DNA of 64,000 bases, taken from the NCBI GenBank assembly GCA_003116975.1, contig BGKB01000088.1, positions 1 through 64,000 of the forward strand, in the 5' to 3' direction. Made by a program: the position numbers and the translations under genes. This stretch comes from Aurantiochytrium sp. KH105 (lineage: Eukaryota > Sar > Bigyra > Thraustochytrida > Thraustochytriidae). Under the pieces are notes generated by a model, which was not told the DNA's origin, ran no database searches, and saw only the letters and a list, made by a program, of their open reading frames with translations. Within the stretch, counting starts at the first letter, position 1. Every line of letters starts with the position of its first letter. This document shows, piece by piece, positions 49,201-57,812 of this stretch.

Positions 49201-50290
49201 TCTGCTGTGGTGTACACCTCGCAAGTCCTGACATCATTTTCGAAATGAGTGGCGTCGCTAGCGCTTGAGCGCGAGCGCGAAAGGCTATGTCCTCTTCATC
49301 TTCCCCGTCTTGTGCAGCATCCACTTTGGCTTCGAGAAGCGTGGCACTTTCCTCGATGGGCTTGCGTGCCGCGGGAGCGGTGTTCATGTTGTCCATTCCA
49401 AGATTGCGCAACGCTTCAGTGGCACTGGTGATTCCTTCGACCTCTGCAAGACCCGTAGCACCAGCGGCGGCATCTCGGGGCGCGATAATATCAGATTCAC
49501 TCTCCTCATACTCACTGATGAGGACTTCCGCGTACTCTTGTTCAGACTTTGTGGTTTTCAGCGAGAATCTGCCGTTGCGAAGCGCAATGACTCCAGCCCC
49601 AATTGTGGCCAAAGTACCTGTCTGCGCAAAGACTTCAGCAGTTCCATTGGCAGCGAAATGTTTTGCGTGGCCATTGACGGTAATTCTCAAGTCTTCTTCG
49701 ACGACGTCTGGACTGACCTTTAGCACTTTGACTCGGATTCGGATGGGGCGATGAGGAAACTTGTCAAGCCATGTCTCGAGCTCGCGAGAGGTGCAAGCCA
49801 AAAGATCGTTTTCTTCTTGGAGCACACGTCTGCCGTCGAGGGCCAAACTCGCGCCATTCACGACGGAGGCCAGATTCAGAGGCGAGACGAGCATGCAGCG
49901 GTCTTGAAGATGCGCGAGCTTTCCTCTTCGCGAAAGCTGATTTGAGGCTAGCACAAGTGCGCCTAGCACCTCAAATGCATCGGCACAATCGGGCACGGAC
50001 GCGAGTTGAAAGAGCGCAAAGAGTTTTCCCAGAGGAGTATTGCTTGGCATCAGGTCGTGTGCTGCAACCGCGCCTGCGCTGGCAACGTCCAGAGATACAT
50101 GTGTGTCGCCACGAACCTTGACCTCGATGTCGATGACCCCGAAAACTCTGTCAAAGGCCTCCCCGTGCAGGTACACGCCGCTGGCCTCATCAATGAGCGC
50201 GTCCCAGATACGCTCGAGACAGTCCGAGGGAAGGTCGCGAAATTCCTCAGGCAAGGCTGCGCGGGCCATCAGTGTGCTCGAGCCGGCCAT
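46223..50290 (-). CDS. Large EMAP-like tandem WD40-propeller protein, function unassigned
   Basis: A 1355-residue protein. Residues 1-200 are a helical domain I do not recognise (LPEEFRDLPSDCLERIWDAL, later LGKLFALFQLASVPDCADAFEVLGALV), followed to about 330 by a beta-rich or disordered part. From about 430 to the end it is WD40-like: TAHHAQVTALAVHPNGRWVAS, KILMWDATS and many weaker blades, enough for two tandem propellers. The entry strand SEVVFAVGPLIAI and this layout recall EMAP/EML and flagellar WD40 proteins, but no HELP motif is clear. The ATG at 50290 is the first in the frame; further upstream only a GTG exists. It is convergent with DRC5 and lies tail-to-head with the sphingosine kinase gene. 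Confidence 0.8.
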   Translation of the reverse strand: MAGSSTLMARAALPEEFRDLPSDCLERIWDALIDEASGVYLHGEAFDRVFGVIDIEVKVRGDTHVSLDVASAGAVAAHDLMPSNTPLGKLFALFQLASVPDCADAFEVLGALVLASNQLSRRGKLAHLQDRCMLVSPLNLASVVNGASLALDGRRVLQEENDLLACTSRELETWLDKFPHRPIRIRVKVLKVSPDVVEEDLRITVNGHAKHFAANGTAEVFAQTGTLATIGAGVIALRNGRFSLKTTKSEQEYAEVLISEYEESESDIIAPRDAAAGATGLAEVEGITSATEALRNLGMDNMNTAPAARKPIEESATLLEAKVDAAQDGEDEEDIAFRARAQALATPLISKMMSGLARCTPQQSRVWRSAARSMIQQTEVEMAQGPSTSRLIATTGFSVSIPPLQLAKSEVVFAVGPLIAIDQISRSTSEPGTTRYFTAHHAQVTALAVHPNGRWVASAAADSRKILMWDATSMDIQFGIDAVVSGADIVTISKCGSTLFCMNTNEGTYAFYDVSAPGRLSLIRSARLPTELDARCAEMVSKSSVVLAGAQVVRVDTEGSLRRMRWGKTAPKAVQTSLAALPDGRSFVTASKESGCLYLWSGDVCTKHNVIEGGGSAKVSAVTNDLSRGASVVVCGFDDGALCLVSSRSLEIVPDSKNPASAASETASPVACLTSGASGIIVVTQNSVMWRFSFAEQPQQRWTLMRYGHGTASVPVLAAWTSSDTFVTAGDNPCVHLWRLGPSNGLVCAGTLCASEHRITALAGLGTRVFFAMGERTITVADFGKTNAKASGSRIVCSSVAHIDELAASEGCLAASCSRSHVIEIRSIPSGVFLHKLSFDPAKAAISLRFVSLPQGGLALARAQDTAWDPKTWKQLTSPVSTLVPERAPTTRSVVPVGGALLVREVVPIANVSAYQGVRAKELPLFLRRVFRIDVGKTAQASTWATQRGAKTAEATGGAIVCTNNRSVKALAMLKSGRETSEVPILAVAMDQGLVQVNNYKLRVEGSTQAVAFGPESRLAVSTSQMIYIFHWKTGVLLTSVAVANEATLGFEFVQVHELGSCLARVTASGGLQIWRLQDDALILDAKCSRPDVGATCLCDAGVFGTLDGYLRRVDDPDGAAVEHARESAVLSIHHDKAGFVSADAVGTVKLWSTSLQEIQVRKSERTSFAQPVVAVFRNVATQEVLAQTADGHVYANRNPVDAHLINASLDLPKIPTLAASQRANSKALTFQYKLRGNWRLSVGGDRIRIMDDSLSVMGSFILDDPVKTVALSPDEQVLAVASQANDLYILDVGTMSLVYFWPHAQVLREVEALHFVSEGATSAPVRAGGRPLSAMTSPLFATLLVNGAPFAYKT

Positions 50291-50696
50291 GATTTTATTT
50301 GTCTCTTTCTTGCGCACAAGGCTCTTTGCACGCACGCGTTCGACGACGCCACGAGCCTCGCGCCTTGCGCCTGGGCCACGCAGGTTTGGGGCTGTTCGAG
50401 ATGGGCGAGCTTCATCGACGCCAGAACGACTGACTCATCTCAATTCAATTTTTTAACGGCGCTCAACGGAAACTTGAGCAACGAAAAAAAAATGTTTTTT
50501 TCTACTTTTGGCCTTTTTTATGTATGCGACAAGAACGGAGCAACGATGATAGGATCACTATGCTCCGCATTGGCGAGAATTGCCGCAGCGGAGAAAAGCC
50601 ATCCATCCCCTTCCATAGCATTCTCTCATCTTCTCTGGAAGATTTTTTTTTTTTGTAGAAGAACATCGTTTTGTTGTTATGGTACAACAGAAATTT
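50291..50696. other. Spacer between the EMAP-like and sphingosine kinase genes
   Basis: A short AT-rich spacer with several T/A runs (about 50484-50520 and 50642-50656), serving as 3' flank of the kinase gene and 5' flank of the WD40 gene. No gene is seen. Confidence 0.5.
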
Positions 50697-52304
50697 CTAA
50701 GAGCAAGAAAGCCTGGGCCGAGAGACGGCGTGGCTGTACACGCGCATAAAGCCGCGCATATTTTGCATTTGGAGTGCAGAGTACTCAATCTCTTCGCCGT
50801 CAATCGCGATAATGCCCTTGCGATTACGACCATCAAGGCCCGGAAGCGGCTCGAGCCGGTAGGCTTGGGTTGGTGCCATCTCACAATAGGAAGGGTGGTC
50901 GCCCGTTTCGAGTCCAAGCAAGAAGACAACAAATTTCCATCGACTCATCTTTCCGTGAGGAGACTCGTCGCGAAGAAAATTGAGCTGGATGAGGCCGTCG
51001 GCGACCGTCGAGTCCTTTGCGACGAGGTCAGTCCCGGTCATCCATGGAACATTGCAGTTCCACATGCACCAGAACTTGCCTTCAGCTGTCTTCCAGTGCG
51101 ATGGGAGAGGAGCACCAGGTTCCGGAAGTAGATTGAGGTGTGGCGACTCTGCAGCGAGATCATCGATGAGATCAGCATGCTCGGTCCAATACGAAGGACC
51201 TGCAGCTTGCTCATGATCGCTGAGATCCTTTGGCGTCCGGGCAGACATGGATTCGTCATCCGAGCAAGGCAGATATGAGATGCGACCGCTGTATTTGCGT
51301 GTAAAGATTGCGCGCTTCACGCCCTCAATTTGGAAGCGAAGAGCTCCAAGGAACCGCATATACTCTGATCCGATGTCAATGTCGGCAATCATGGCCCATT
51401 CCAAAGAAAGAAAAGAGTAAATTCGGCGCACATTCTGGTGCATGCCTTGGCTCGGATGGTCTGCATTGTAAATGTCTACGGCAGCGACGTCAAGCAATTC
51501 TGCGTTGCCCTTTGCAATAAGAAAGGCAGAAGATTCCGCACAGTGCGCGAGACTGGCCTCATCGTTGAGAGACTTGGCGAGGCCATTCCCTGAGCCGCCA
51601 GGGAGGACGCCAAACGTGAGCGTCTGCATGCATCGCGCCCAGTCGGCCCGCTGCATCACACCTTGAAGCACTTCAAAGACAAGGCCATCTCCACTGACGG
51701 TGACGATGCCTTTGTACGCGGCGCAGAGGTCTTCGTGGCTGCGTACCAGCTCGAAGGCGTGATTGGCGCGATCTGTGACGACGACCTTTACATTGTGACC
51801 AGCGTCGGCGCAAATGATGCTCATGGGGCCATTTCGCCACATGGTCTGCGCGCTTCCTGCACCCGCGTGAGGATTAATCAAGACGAGCAGAGGCAGGTTG
51901 TCACGAGGCCCACCACGGCCAAGAGCCGCCAAGGTGGCAGTTCGCCATCGCGTTGCAAGGTTCTCGTTTTCTGCAACGAGCAAAATTTCCTTTCTGTGCA
52001 ACGTGCGATTCTTGGTGCTTTGGCCGGAGGCAGGCTCGGGCTTGGCCCCGCGAAGGTTCGCGAAAAAGGACAAGGGAGCGCACGCCTCGTACCCGACGAA
52101 ACACAGATTCCGTCCGCTTTGGTGGACTCCCACGAGGGACTCCCACGACATGCGCAAGTTGACATGCTCGAGGGAGAAGAGGCCGCGGGCCTCGTCGAGC
52201 TCCAAGTCGGTCACGCGAGCTCCCCCCTTCTCAGGCCAGGTCCAAATGCCCGGGCCGCCCCCGTTCTCGAGGCCTGACTTGTTGCTGCTCGAAGACGGAA
52301 GCAT
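50697..52304 (-). CDS. SPHK: Sphingosine kinase
   Basis: A 535-residue lipid kinase of the diacylglycerol-kinase-catalytic superfamily that phosphorylates sphingoid bases to sphingosine-1-phosphate. The N-terminal 110 residues are PH-like. The catalytic region starts near 140: LLVLINPHAGAGSA, VTVSGDGLVFEVLQG near 202 and GVLPGGSGNGLAKSL near 232. The SphK-specific segment SFLSLEWAMIADIDIGSEYMRFLG follows and separates it from ceramide kinase (which has CCGGDG) and from bacterial DgkB/YegS types. The C-terminal conserved block is present (MSRWKFVVFL, then GIIAIDGEEIEY). No membrane segment is seen, so it is probably cytosolic with membrane recruitment. The first ATG of the frame is used. Confidence 0.92.
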   Translation of the reverse strand: MLPSSSSNKSGLENGGGPGIWTWPEKGGARVTDLELDEARGLFSLEHVNLRMSWESLVGVHQSGRNLCFVGYEACAPLSFFANLRGAKPEPASGQSTKNRTLHRKEILLVAENENLATRWRTATLAALGRGGPRDNLPLLVLINPHAGAGSAQTMWRNGPMSIICADAGHNVKVVVTDRANHAFELVRSHEDLCAAYKGIVTVSGDGLVFEVLQGVMQRADWARCMQTLTFGVLPGGSGNGLAKSLNDEASLAHCAESSAFLIAKGNAELLDVAAVDIYNADHPSQGMHQNVRRIYSFLSLEWAMIADIDIGSEYMRFLGALRFQIEGVKRAIFTRKYSGRISYLPCSDDESMSARTPKDLSDHEQAAGPSYWTEHADLIDDLAAESPHLNLLPEPGAPLPSHWKTAEGKFWCMWNCNVPWMTGTDLVAKDSTVADGLIQLNFLRDESPHGKMSRWKFVVFLLGLETGDHPSYCEMAPTQAYRLEPLPGLDGRNRKGIIAIDGEEIEYSALQMQNMRGFMRVYSHAVSRPRLSCS

Positions 52305-52542
52305 CGCGACGTGCGCTCGCTGCTGATTCTCTTCTTGACTTTCGCGTTTGCCGATTACGCCGTAGAGAGTGATGAGGATGTGCCAGTGACAATATGACTC
52401 GCGGTTTGGTAAAACTGTAAACGGTTTTTAACATATATTCTCCCTAGATTCAATTTTACCAGAATCTTCGAGCGCCACACATCACTGCAGGGACAACGTG
52501 TTTGGGCCTGCCTGACGTGGACTAATAGTTGGTATAGGCAGA

Positions 52543-52958
52543 GGCGGGCAATGGGCAATGGGCAATGGGCAATGGCAATGGGCAATGGCGGTGGGCAATG
52601 GCAATGGCAATAGGCAATGCGCAATGGGCAATGGGCAATGGGCAATGGGCAATGGGCAATGGGCAATGGGCAATGGGCAATGGGCAATGGCAATGGGCAA
52701 AGGGCAAAGACAATGACAATGGCAATGGCAATGGGCAATGGGCAATGGGCAATGGCGATGGCAATGGGCAATGGCAATGGGCAATGGGCAATGGCAATGG
52801 GCAATGGGCAATGGGCAATGGCAATGGCAATGGCAATGACAATGACAATGGCAATGACAATGGCATTGGCGATGGGCAATGGGCAATGGGCAACGTCAAT
52901 GTCAATGTCAATGTCAATGGCAAAGGCAAAGGCAATGGCAAAGGCAAAGACCGACGAG
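52543..52958. repeat. Interspersed heptamer (TGGGCAA) and hexamer (TGGCAA) minisatellite
   Basis: About 415 bp made almost entirely of 7-bp GGGCAAT and 6-bp GGCAAT units, with GACAAT, GTCAAT and GGCAAA variants. A run of nine or so pure heptamers lies at about 52620-52685, and hexamers dominate to the right. Because 7 is not a multiple of 3, the pure heptamer part reads open in every frame (MGNGQWA on plus, PIAHCPL on minus), so the long open frames here are not genes. Confidence 0.95.
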
Positions 52959-53018
52959 GATAGTTCTTCAAGTATGGAATGTCCGGCTCTTTGTGGACAA
53001 GAATCAGCTCTTGATGAG

Positions 53019-53057
53019 CAGTATCGGCCTTCAGTATCGGCCTTCAGTATCGGCCTT
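53019..53057. repeat. Three-copy 13-bp tandem repeat
   Basis: The unit CAGTATCGGCCTT occurs three times head to tail, followed by a partial diverged copy (CAGGAACGGCC). Confidence 0.9.
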
Positions 53058-53239
53058 CAGGAACGGCCAGTAGGATCTGCCAGCAGGAGTGGCTGCGGCC
53101 AGCATATTTAGTCAGCATGTTTGGTCAGCATAATTGGCCTAATCTAGATCGGGCAGCGGCCCGGCAGCGAGGGGCGAAAATCACGTGCATGCACTGTTCA
53201 TCTCTAGGTAAGCTATACAGATGTGTTTATGTATGTGAG

Positions 53240-54772
53240 CTAGCTGATCTGCGATTGCGGGGGCTGGGCATGGTCAGAAATGGGCGCCTCCTGTCCCTCT
53301 TGGCCAGGTTGACTGGAATCTGCGTCGACCGCCGCTTCTTCGGTGGCGGTCTTGTCGTCGGTGGCGGTCTTGTCGTCGGTGGCGGCCTCCTGAGACTCGT
53401 CCTGCGCAGCGGCGCCTTGGAGAACCTCTGCAAGATGATCATGTTCGGCGGCGGCCTCAAGGCACGCAGCGTCAAGGTGAGCGCCATTCTTCAAAAGCGT
53501 GGCAACGGCCTCTTGATCTCCGGCCTGGGCGGCCATGAGGAGAGGCGTGCGCTCATCTGCAGCCTTGACATTAGGATCGGCACCTGCACCCAAAAGGTTG
53601 CGGAGAGCAGAGTAATTGGCAACCTGAACGGCATGGTGCAGAGCACGGTAGCCGTCCTCGTCTGGATGTTCAATAATTGCCCCAGCATCCATGATCATTT
53701 TCACAAAGTCATTGCGCTTGACGAGAATAGCAATATGAAGGGGTGATAGCATGCTAGCGTTGCAAATATTGACGTCAGCCTTTTTGCGAAGAAGCGCTTG
53801 CACAGCGGTAAACTGAAGCTGATGGACTGCGAGGAAAAGCGCGGTCTGGCCGTTGGCGTCTTGAGCATCGATGGCTGCGCCGGCTTTGGTAAAGGTTTCG
53901 ATGAGAGGTGAGTCGCCGACCATGGCCGCGAACATGAGAGCCGTGGCGCCGCCTTCGGTCCTCGCGTCAACACTCGCGCCAGCCTTGAGCAGACTGGCAA
54001 TGACGCGATGTTGCTTTGCAAGGACTGCCACCATGAGAGCCGTCGCGCCATCGGAACGGGGAAAATCCACGTTTGCACCCGCAGCACAAAGGTCGTCAAC
54101 GACATCTACATTGCCTCGCTCGGCAGCCCACATAAGAGGCGAGGAGTCCTGGCCAAGGACGTCGAGCGGCAGCTTGCGTTCGACAAAGATTTTCACGATT
54201 TCGCGCTGCCCGCGCTGTGCCGCGAGATGCAAGGCTTGAAGCTCTTCGTCGTTGTTGGACATGCAGGGATCGGCGCCGAGGTCGAGAAGCGCCTTCACGG
54301 CCGTGGGGGAGTTGGCCATGACGGCGGCCTGCAGCGGGCAAGATTCGTGGTTAATGTCTGCGCCAGCCTTGGCGAGCGCCTTGATGGCGCCGGGTTTGCC
54401 GCTGCTGCAAGCGGCTTTGATGAGATTGGTGCCGTCGCTCAGCGTGGCCTTCGGGTCGGCACCTGCCTTGAGCAGACTGGAGATCGAGTCGAAGAGACCC
54501 TTGTACGCAGCCGCGAAAAGTGGTGTCTCCCCGCTGGCAGTAGAGATGTTTGGGTCGGCGCCAAACTCCAAGAGGGTCTCTAGAAACATGGGTTCGTCCG
54601 AGGTGGCCGCAACAAAGATTGCAGGCTTGCCGGAGCCGTCGTCGACGTTCACATCGACGCCCTTGACAGTGATCTCCGTCAGCAGACCGTCGAGGTCTCT
54701 GTTCCTGATGCATTCCTTTAGCGTCTCGCAGGCGCCAGGCGCCGAGCGCGTCTTGCTGTCAGCGTCCGCCAT
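53240..54772 (-). CDS. Ankyrin-repeat protein
   Basis: A 510-residue protein made of about twelve ankyrin repeats from residue 30 to 435. Recurrent signatures are GADPN/GADIN turns, TPLFAAAYKG, TALMVAVLAKQ, TALFLAVHQLQ, SPLHIAILVKR and TPLLMAAQAGD. Ankyrin arrays are protein-protein interaction scaffolds; no catalytic or membrane domain is attached, so the partner and pathway are unknown. The last 60 residues are acidic low complexity with a short repeat (TDDKTATDDKTATEE), encoded by a GGTGGCGGTCTTGTCGTC direct repeat near 53342-53385. The start ATG sits in a favourable context (GCCATGG on the opposite reading) and is preceded by an AAGC/GAGC tetramer array on the sense strand. Confidence 0.92.
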   Translation of the reverse strand: MADADSKTRSAPGACETLKECIRNRDLDGLLTEITVKGVDVNVDDGSGKPAIFVAATSDEPMFLETLLEFGADPNISTASGETPLFAAAYKGLFDSISSLLKAGADPKATLSDGTNLIKAACSSGKPGAIKALAKAGADINHESCPLQAAVMANSPTAVKALLDLGADPCMSNNDEELQALHLAAQRGQREIVKIFVERKLPLDVLGQDSSPLMWAAERGNVDVVDDLCAAGANVDFPRSDGATALMVAVLAKQHRVIASLLKAGASVDARTEGGATALMFAAMVGDSPLIETFTKAGAAIDAQDANGQTALFLAVHQLQFTAVQALLRKKADVNICNASMLSPLHIAILVKRNDFVKMIMDAGAIIEHPDEDGYRALHHAVQVANYSALRNLLGAGADPNVKAADERTPLLMAAQAGDQEAVATLLKNGAHLDAACLEAAAEHDHLAEVLQGAAAQDESQEAATDDKTATDDKTATEEAAVDADSSQPGQEGQEAPISDHAQPPQSQIS

Positions 54773-55658
54773 GGCTACGTGCCCGCGTGCTCGCTCGCTC
54801 GCTTGCTTGCTTGCTTGCTTGCTATTGCTGTCTGTCTATCTCTGTCTGTCCTGGTTTGTTGTGCAAATAGGTCTAACTAACTAAGTTGGACACGCGGCAG
54901 GCCGGGCGCGTGCGTGCGTGCGTGGGTGCGTGCGAGCGAGCGAGCGTACGGAGGCGCGTCTCTTCTGGTCTGTCTCCGCTGCTGCTGCTCGAACGGCACT
55001 TGCGGCTGCCTTCGCGTGGACCGCTCACTCGCCTTTGTCGTGCGGCAGCGCCTTGTGCTTTGCTGCTGCTGCTGCAAACGTGGCTCCTGATGCTTCCACG
55101 CGTGTGCACATGCGTACTATACAGAGATCGAATTTCATAATGTGATACAAACGGAGACACCCGGGACATGCAAAGCAAAAAGTTGTTGGCCTGCAAGCCT
55201 CGGATTTTTCGGGCTAACGCAATGGGGAGCAGGAGCAATCGAAGAAGAGGAAAGCCAGCTTGATGATCTCATCTACGCTAGTCCATGATGCTGGGCCAGA
55301 ACAACCAGCCATGCAAACTCTGAAAGGTATTCCATGGGCAGGCAGGCCGCAAGGCCCCCATTTTGATAATAGAAAATGGTGAGTGGGAACTAGAGGAAGA
55401 AAGAATCAGACATGAAGATGCAAATGATTATATGATTCTGGTCCGTACAATGAAACATCGTCGACGAGGCCGTAGAGAGTGGCGCGCCCACCGCGCTCAG
55501 TGCAGCTCTCAGCCTCGCCGCCGGAAACCTTTATGAGCCGCACTACTTCTTGGGCAATCAAAAGTCCTTGTGGCACCACGCCACGTTTTGAGGAGAGAAG
55601 TGACTCGACAGTTTTTGTTATGGTTGGTCGTTGCAGATGTTGTTCATGACGATGCTTG
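54773..55658. other. Intergenic region upstream of the ankyrin gene
   Basis: Starts with a GCTC/GCTT tetramer array at 54789-54823. The middle is GC-rich with CTGCTG runs, and the right part is AT-richer 3' flank of the next gene. No gene is seen. Confidence 0.5.
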
Positions 55659-57812
55659 CTATGGCTGGTGGTGCTGGTGCTGGTGGTGCTGATGCTGCTG
55701 CTGCTGCTGGCGCTGTTGCATCATCAAGAATTGCTGCTGCTGTTGTTGATGCTGTGTCAACGTGGCAATGATGCTCGCAAGCTGATCGGGAGAGGCAGCC
55801 GCAGCCACAGCAGACGCCGTAGCAGAAGGGCCATCCGTTAGCCGGCCAGCCAAAGAGGGCAAATGGGGCAATTTGAAAATGGGAGACGATGTGGGCGAGG
55901 AGGCGAACGACGCTCCGATCATGTGCGCGGCGGAATGGTCTCCGCGGCGCATGCGGTCGACGCGCTGGCGATAGTCTTCGTAGCGGTCGGAGAACTCCTT
56001 GGGTAAATCCTGCATGCGTTTCTTGCCATGCTGTTTCGCAAAAACACGTAGATCTGGAGCCTTGACAATGGCTTTGATCTCACCGTACGTGCAAATGACT
56101 TCTACGGTGAAACGATTGGCGATTCGCCGGTGCGCGTCGAAGAGTGCCACATTTTGAGGCAGAATCGAAATGTCGAGTATCACGAGGTCGTCCCGGACGT
56201 CGACCTTGGAAGCGCGGAGTTTGATGAGGCCATGCCTGTTGTTGGCGGCGCCAACGTAGTTTCTTTGGTCGGTGCGAGACCATGTCACAACTGAGTCAAG
56301 CTGGCCGTCTTTGTAGGTGGCCCGTCCGTAGTTGTCGACGCCTTCGCCCTGACGCACGCGCACTTTGCCCCGCATGCGGATCGCAATTTTATCGGGCGGG
56401 AATTGCACATTGTTGTTGGCGGCGCGCACGACGAGGTGCATCCTGCGGTACTTTGCATAAGCGTAGTAAACTTCTTGCTCGTACTGCGTTGGCGGCGGCA
56501 AGACCATCTTCAAAAGGTTTCGGTCATAGTTGCGGTCGTCATCGGCAGGCTCAACGGCGTGGTTCTTTTTGGTCTTGGTCATGGTTTCGGGAAGGCGTTG
56601 CGACTCGTCGCGCGCGCCGTCGGCCTCGACTTTTACGGGGTCCTCCTCTTCTTCGAGTTCTTGCGTGGCTCCGTACAGGTCATCCTGGGGTTCTCGTGCA
56701 GCAGAGTCTGGGGCGTGCAAGGCGGGACCGGCGAATTTAGGTGTACTCGCCACCGTGCCAAAGCAAAACATCGGGCTCTGCGCAGAGAGTAGCGGAGCTT
56801 GGTTGTTCGAAGAGGCCGCTGCTGCAGCGACGGCCGCGGCGTTTGAAAGCGTTGCGGAGAGCTGGGTCGTCGGGCTTTCCTTGCCGCCGCCGGCGGCGCC
56901 GCCATCATTATTGTTGTCATGTTCATTGGTGTTCTTCTTGTTGTTGGTGGTGTTGGCGAGTAGGTTCGCAAAGTTAATGTGGCTCGCGGATTTCCTCTCG
57001 CCATCCATAACAGAGAGCATGTTTGCCAACTTGGGCACGGACGCCGTCGGGGACCCCTTGGCGGCATTCGCGAGAACAGCAGCAAGCATGGCTGTCATTT
57101 TTGCGGGCGTCATGGCAGGTTTCTCCACGGGTGAAGAAGAAGAGGGAGCCCCTGTTGGACTCGAGGCGTCCGAGCGAGCCTTCTCATTCGTGGCAACTTC
57201 TGACAGCGCCTCGAGGCCTGCAAATTGTCCGATGGGGGATTGTGCCTGCGACTCGGACTCGGGCTGCGGTAAGGAAGCAAAGGAGACCAAGGGAAGTGGG
57301 GACGAAGACATGGTCGAGGACGAGGAAGACGAGGTCATGGACTGCGCCGAGGAAGACGACGAGGAGGCAGTGGGGAAGGGTGCTGAGGAGGCGAAGGCTG
57401 CGGATGCGAATGGGCCGCCGGGGAGTCCTGTGCGTACCGAGGGTGGCCGTAGCGCCTCGAGCAGGTGCTCTTTGGCGGCAAGGCGCTGCGCGCCCTGCGT
57501 CGCGTTCGTCTTCGCGGTTCCCCCGAGCCCAAACCGCTTGAGCGCGCCCGCGCCCGCGTCCGCGCGTGCGCCGCGGCCCGGCCCGGGCCCGGCGGCGGCG
57601 GCGGCGGCGTCGGGCGCTGCGCCTGCGCCTGCCTCCTCCTCCTCCCCGCGCCCCTTCTCCCCCCGCTCGGCCGCGACGCGCGCGTGCTTGTCGCCGCCGG
57701 GGGCCGCGTGCAGGTGGCGCGTGTCGGCGGCGGCATCATGGTCGATCTCCTCGCGCTTGCGCTTCGCCGCCTCGCCGCGCGCGCCGCCGGACCTACTCGC
57801 GGGCTGCGCCAT
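55659..57812 (-). CDS. Protein with an unassigned domain shared with 62494-63357; poly-Gln/His tail
   Basis: A 717-residue protein I do not recognise. The N-terminal 430 residues are Ala/Gly/Ser/Pro-rich and disordered, with a basic patch near the start (AAKRKREE) that may be a nuclear signal. A folded-looking domain lies at about 441-605: YYAYAKYRRMHLVV, then IAIRMRGKVRVRQ, then VVTWSRTD, then LVILDISILPQNVALF, then RFTVEVICTYGE, then PDLRVFAKQHGKKRMQDLP. Alternating hydrophobic strands suggest a beta-sandwich. The same landmarks occur in order in the protein at the right end of the window. The tail is Gln/His-rich (HQQQQQQF, QQQQQHQHHQHQHH). Nuclear signal plus low-complexity arms suggest a transcription-factor-like role, which is inference only. 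I used the first ATG; the frame upstream has only GTG. Confidence 0.8.
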   Translation of the reverse strand: MAQPASRSGGARGEAAKRKREEIDHDAAADTRHLHAAPGGDKHARVAAERGEKGRGEEEEAGAGAAPDAAAAAAGPGPGRGARADAGAGALKRFGLGGTAKTNATQGAQRLAAKEHLLEALRPPSVRTGLPGGPFASAAFASSAPFPTASSSSSSAQSMTSSSSSSTMSSSPLPLVSFASLPQPESESQAQSPIGQFAGLEALSEVATNEKARSDASSPTGAPSSSSPVEKPAMTPAKMTAMLAAVLANAAKGSPTASVPKLANMLSVMDGERKSASHINFANLLANTTNNKKNTNEHDNNNDGGAAGGGKESPTTQLSATLSNAAAVAAAAASSNNQAPLLSAQSPMFCFGTVASTPKFAGPALHAPDSAAREPQDDLYGATQELEEEEDPVKVEADGARDESQRLPETMTKTKKNHAVEPADDDRNYDRNLLKMVLPPPTQYEQEVYYAYAKYRRMHLVVRAANNNVQFPPDKIAIRMRGKVRVRQGEGVDNYGRATYKDGQLDSVVTWSRTDQRNYVGAANNRHGLIKLRASKVDVRDDLVILDISILPQNVALFDAHRRIANRFTVEVICTYGEIKAIVKAPDLRVFAKQHGKKRMQDLPKEFSDRYEDYRQRVDRMRRGDHSAAHMIGASFASSPTSSPIFKLPHLPSLAGRLTDGPSATASAVAAAASPDQLASIIATLTQHQQQQQQFLMMQQRQQQQQHQHHQHQHHQP

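Larger units (their letters stand above)
52305..53239. other. Intergenic region dominated by a minisatellite
   Basis: Lies upstream of the sphingosine kinase start and downstream of the ankyrin gene. Apart from the heptamer/hexamer array and a 13-bp triplet array, no feature is seen. Confidence 0.5.

Noticed and set aside
52565-53111. Long open frames on both strands with MGNGQWA or PIAHCPL repeats
   Set aside because: They are produced by the heptamer/hexamer array, which stays open in all frames; no start context or conserved domain.
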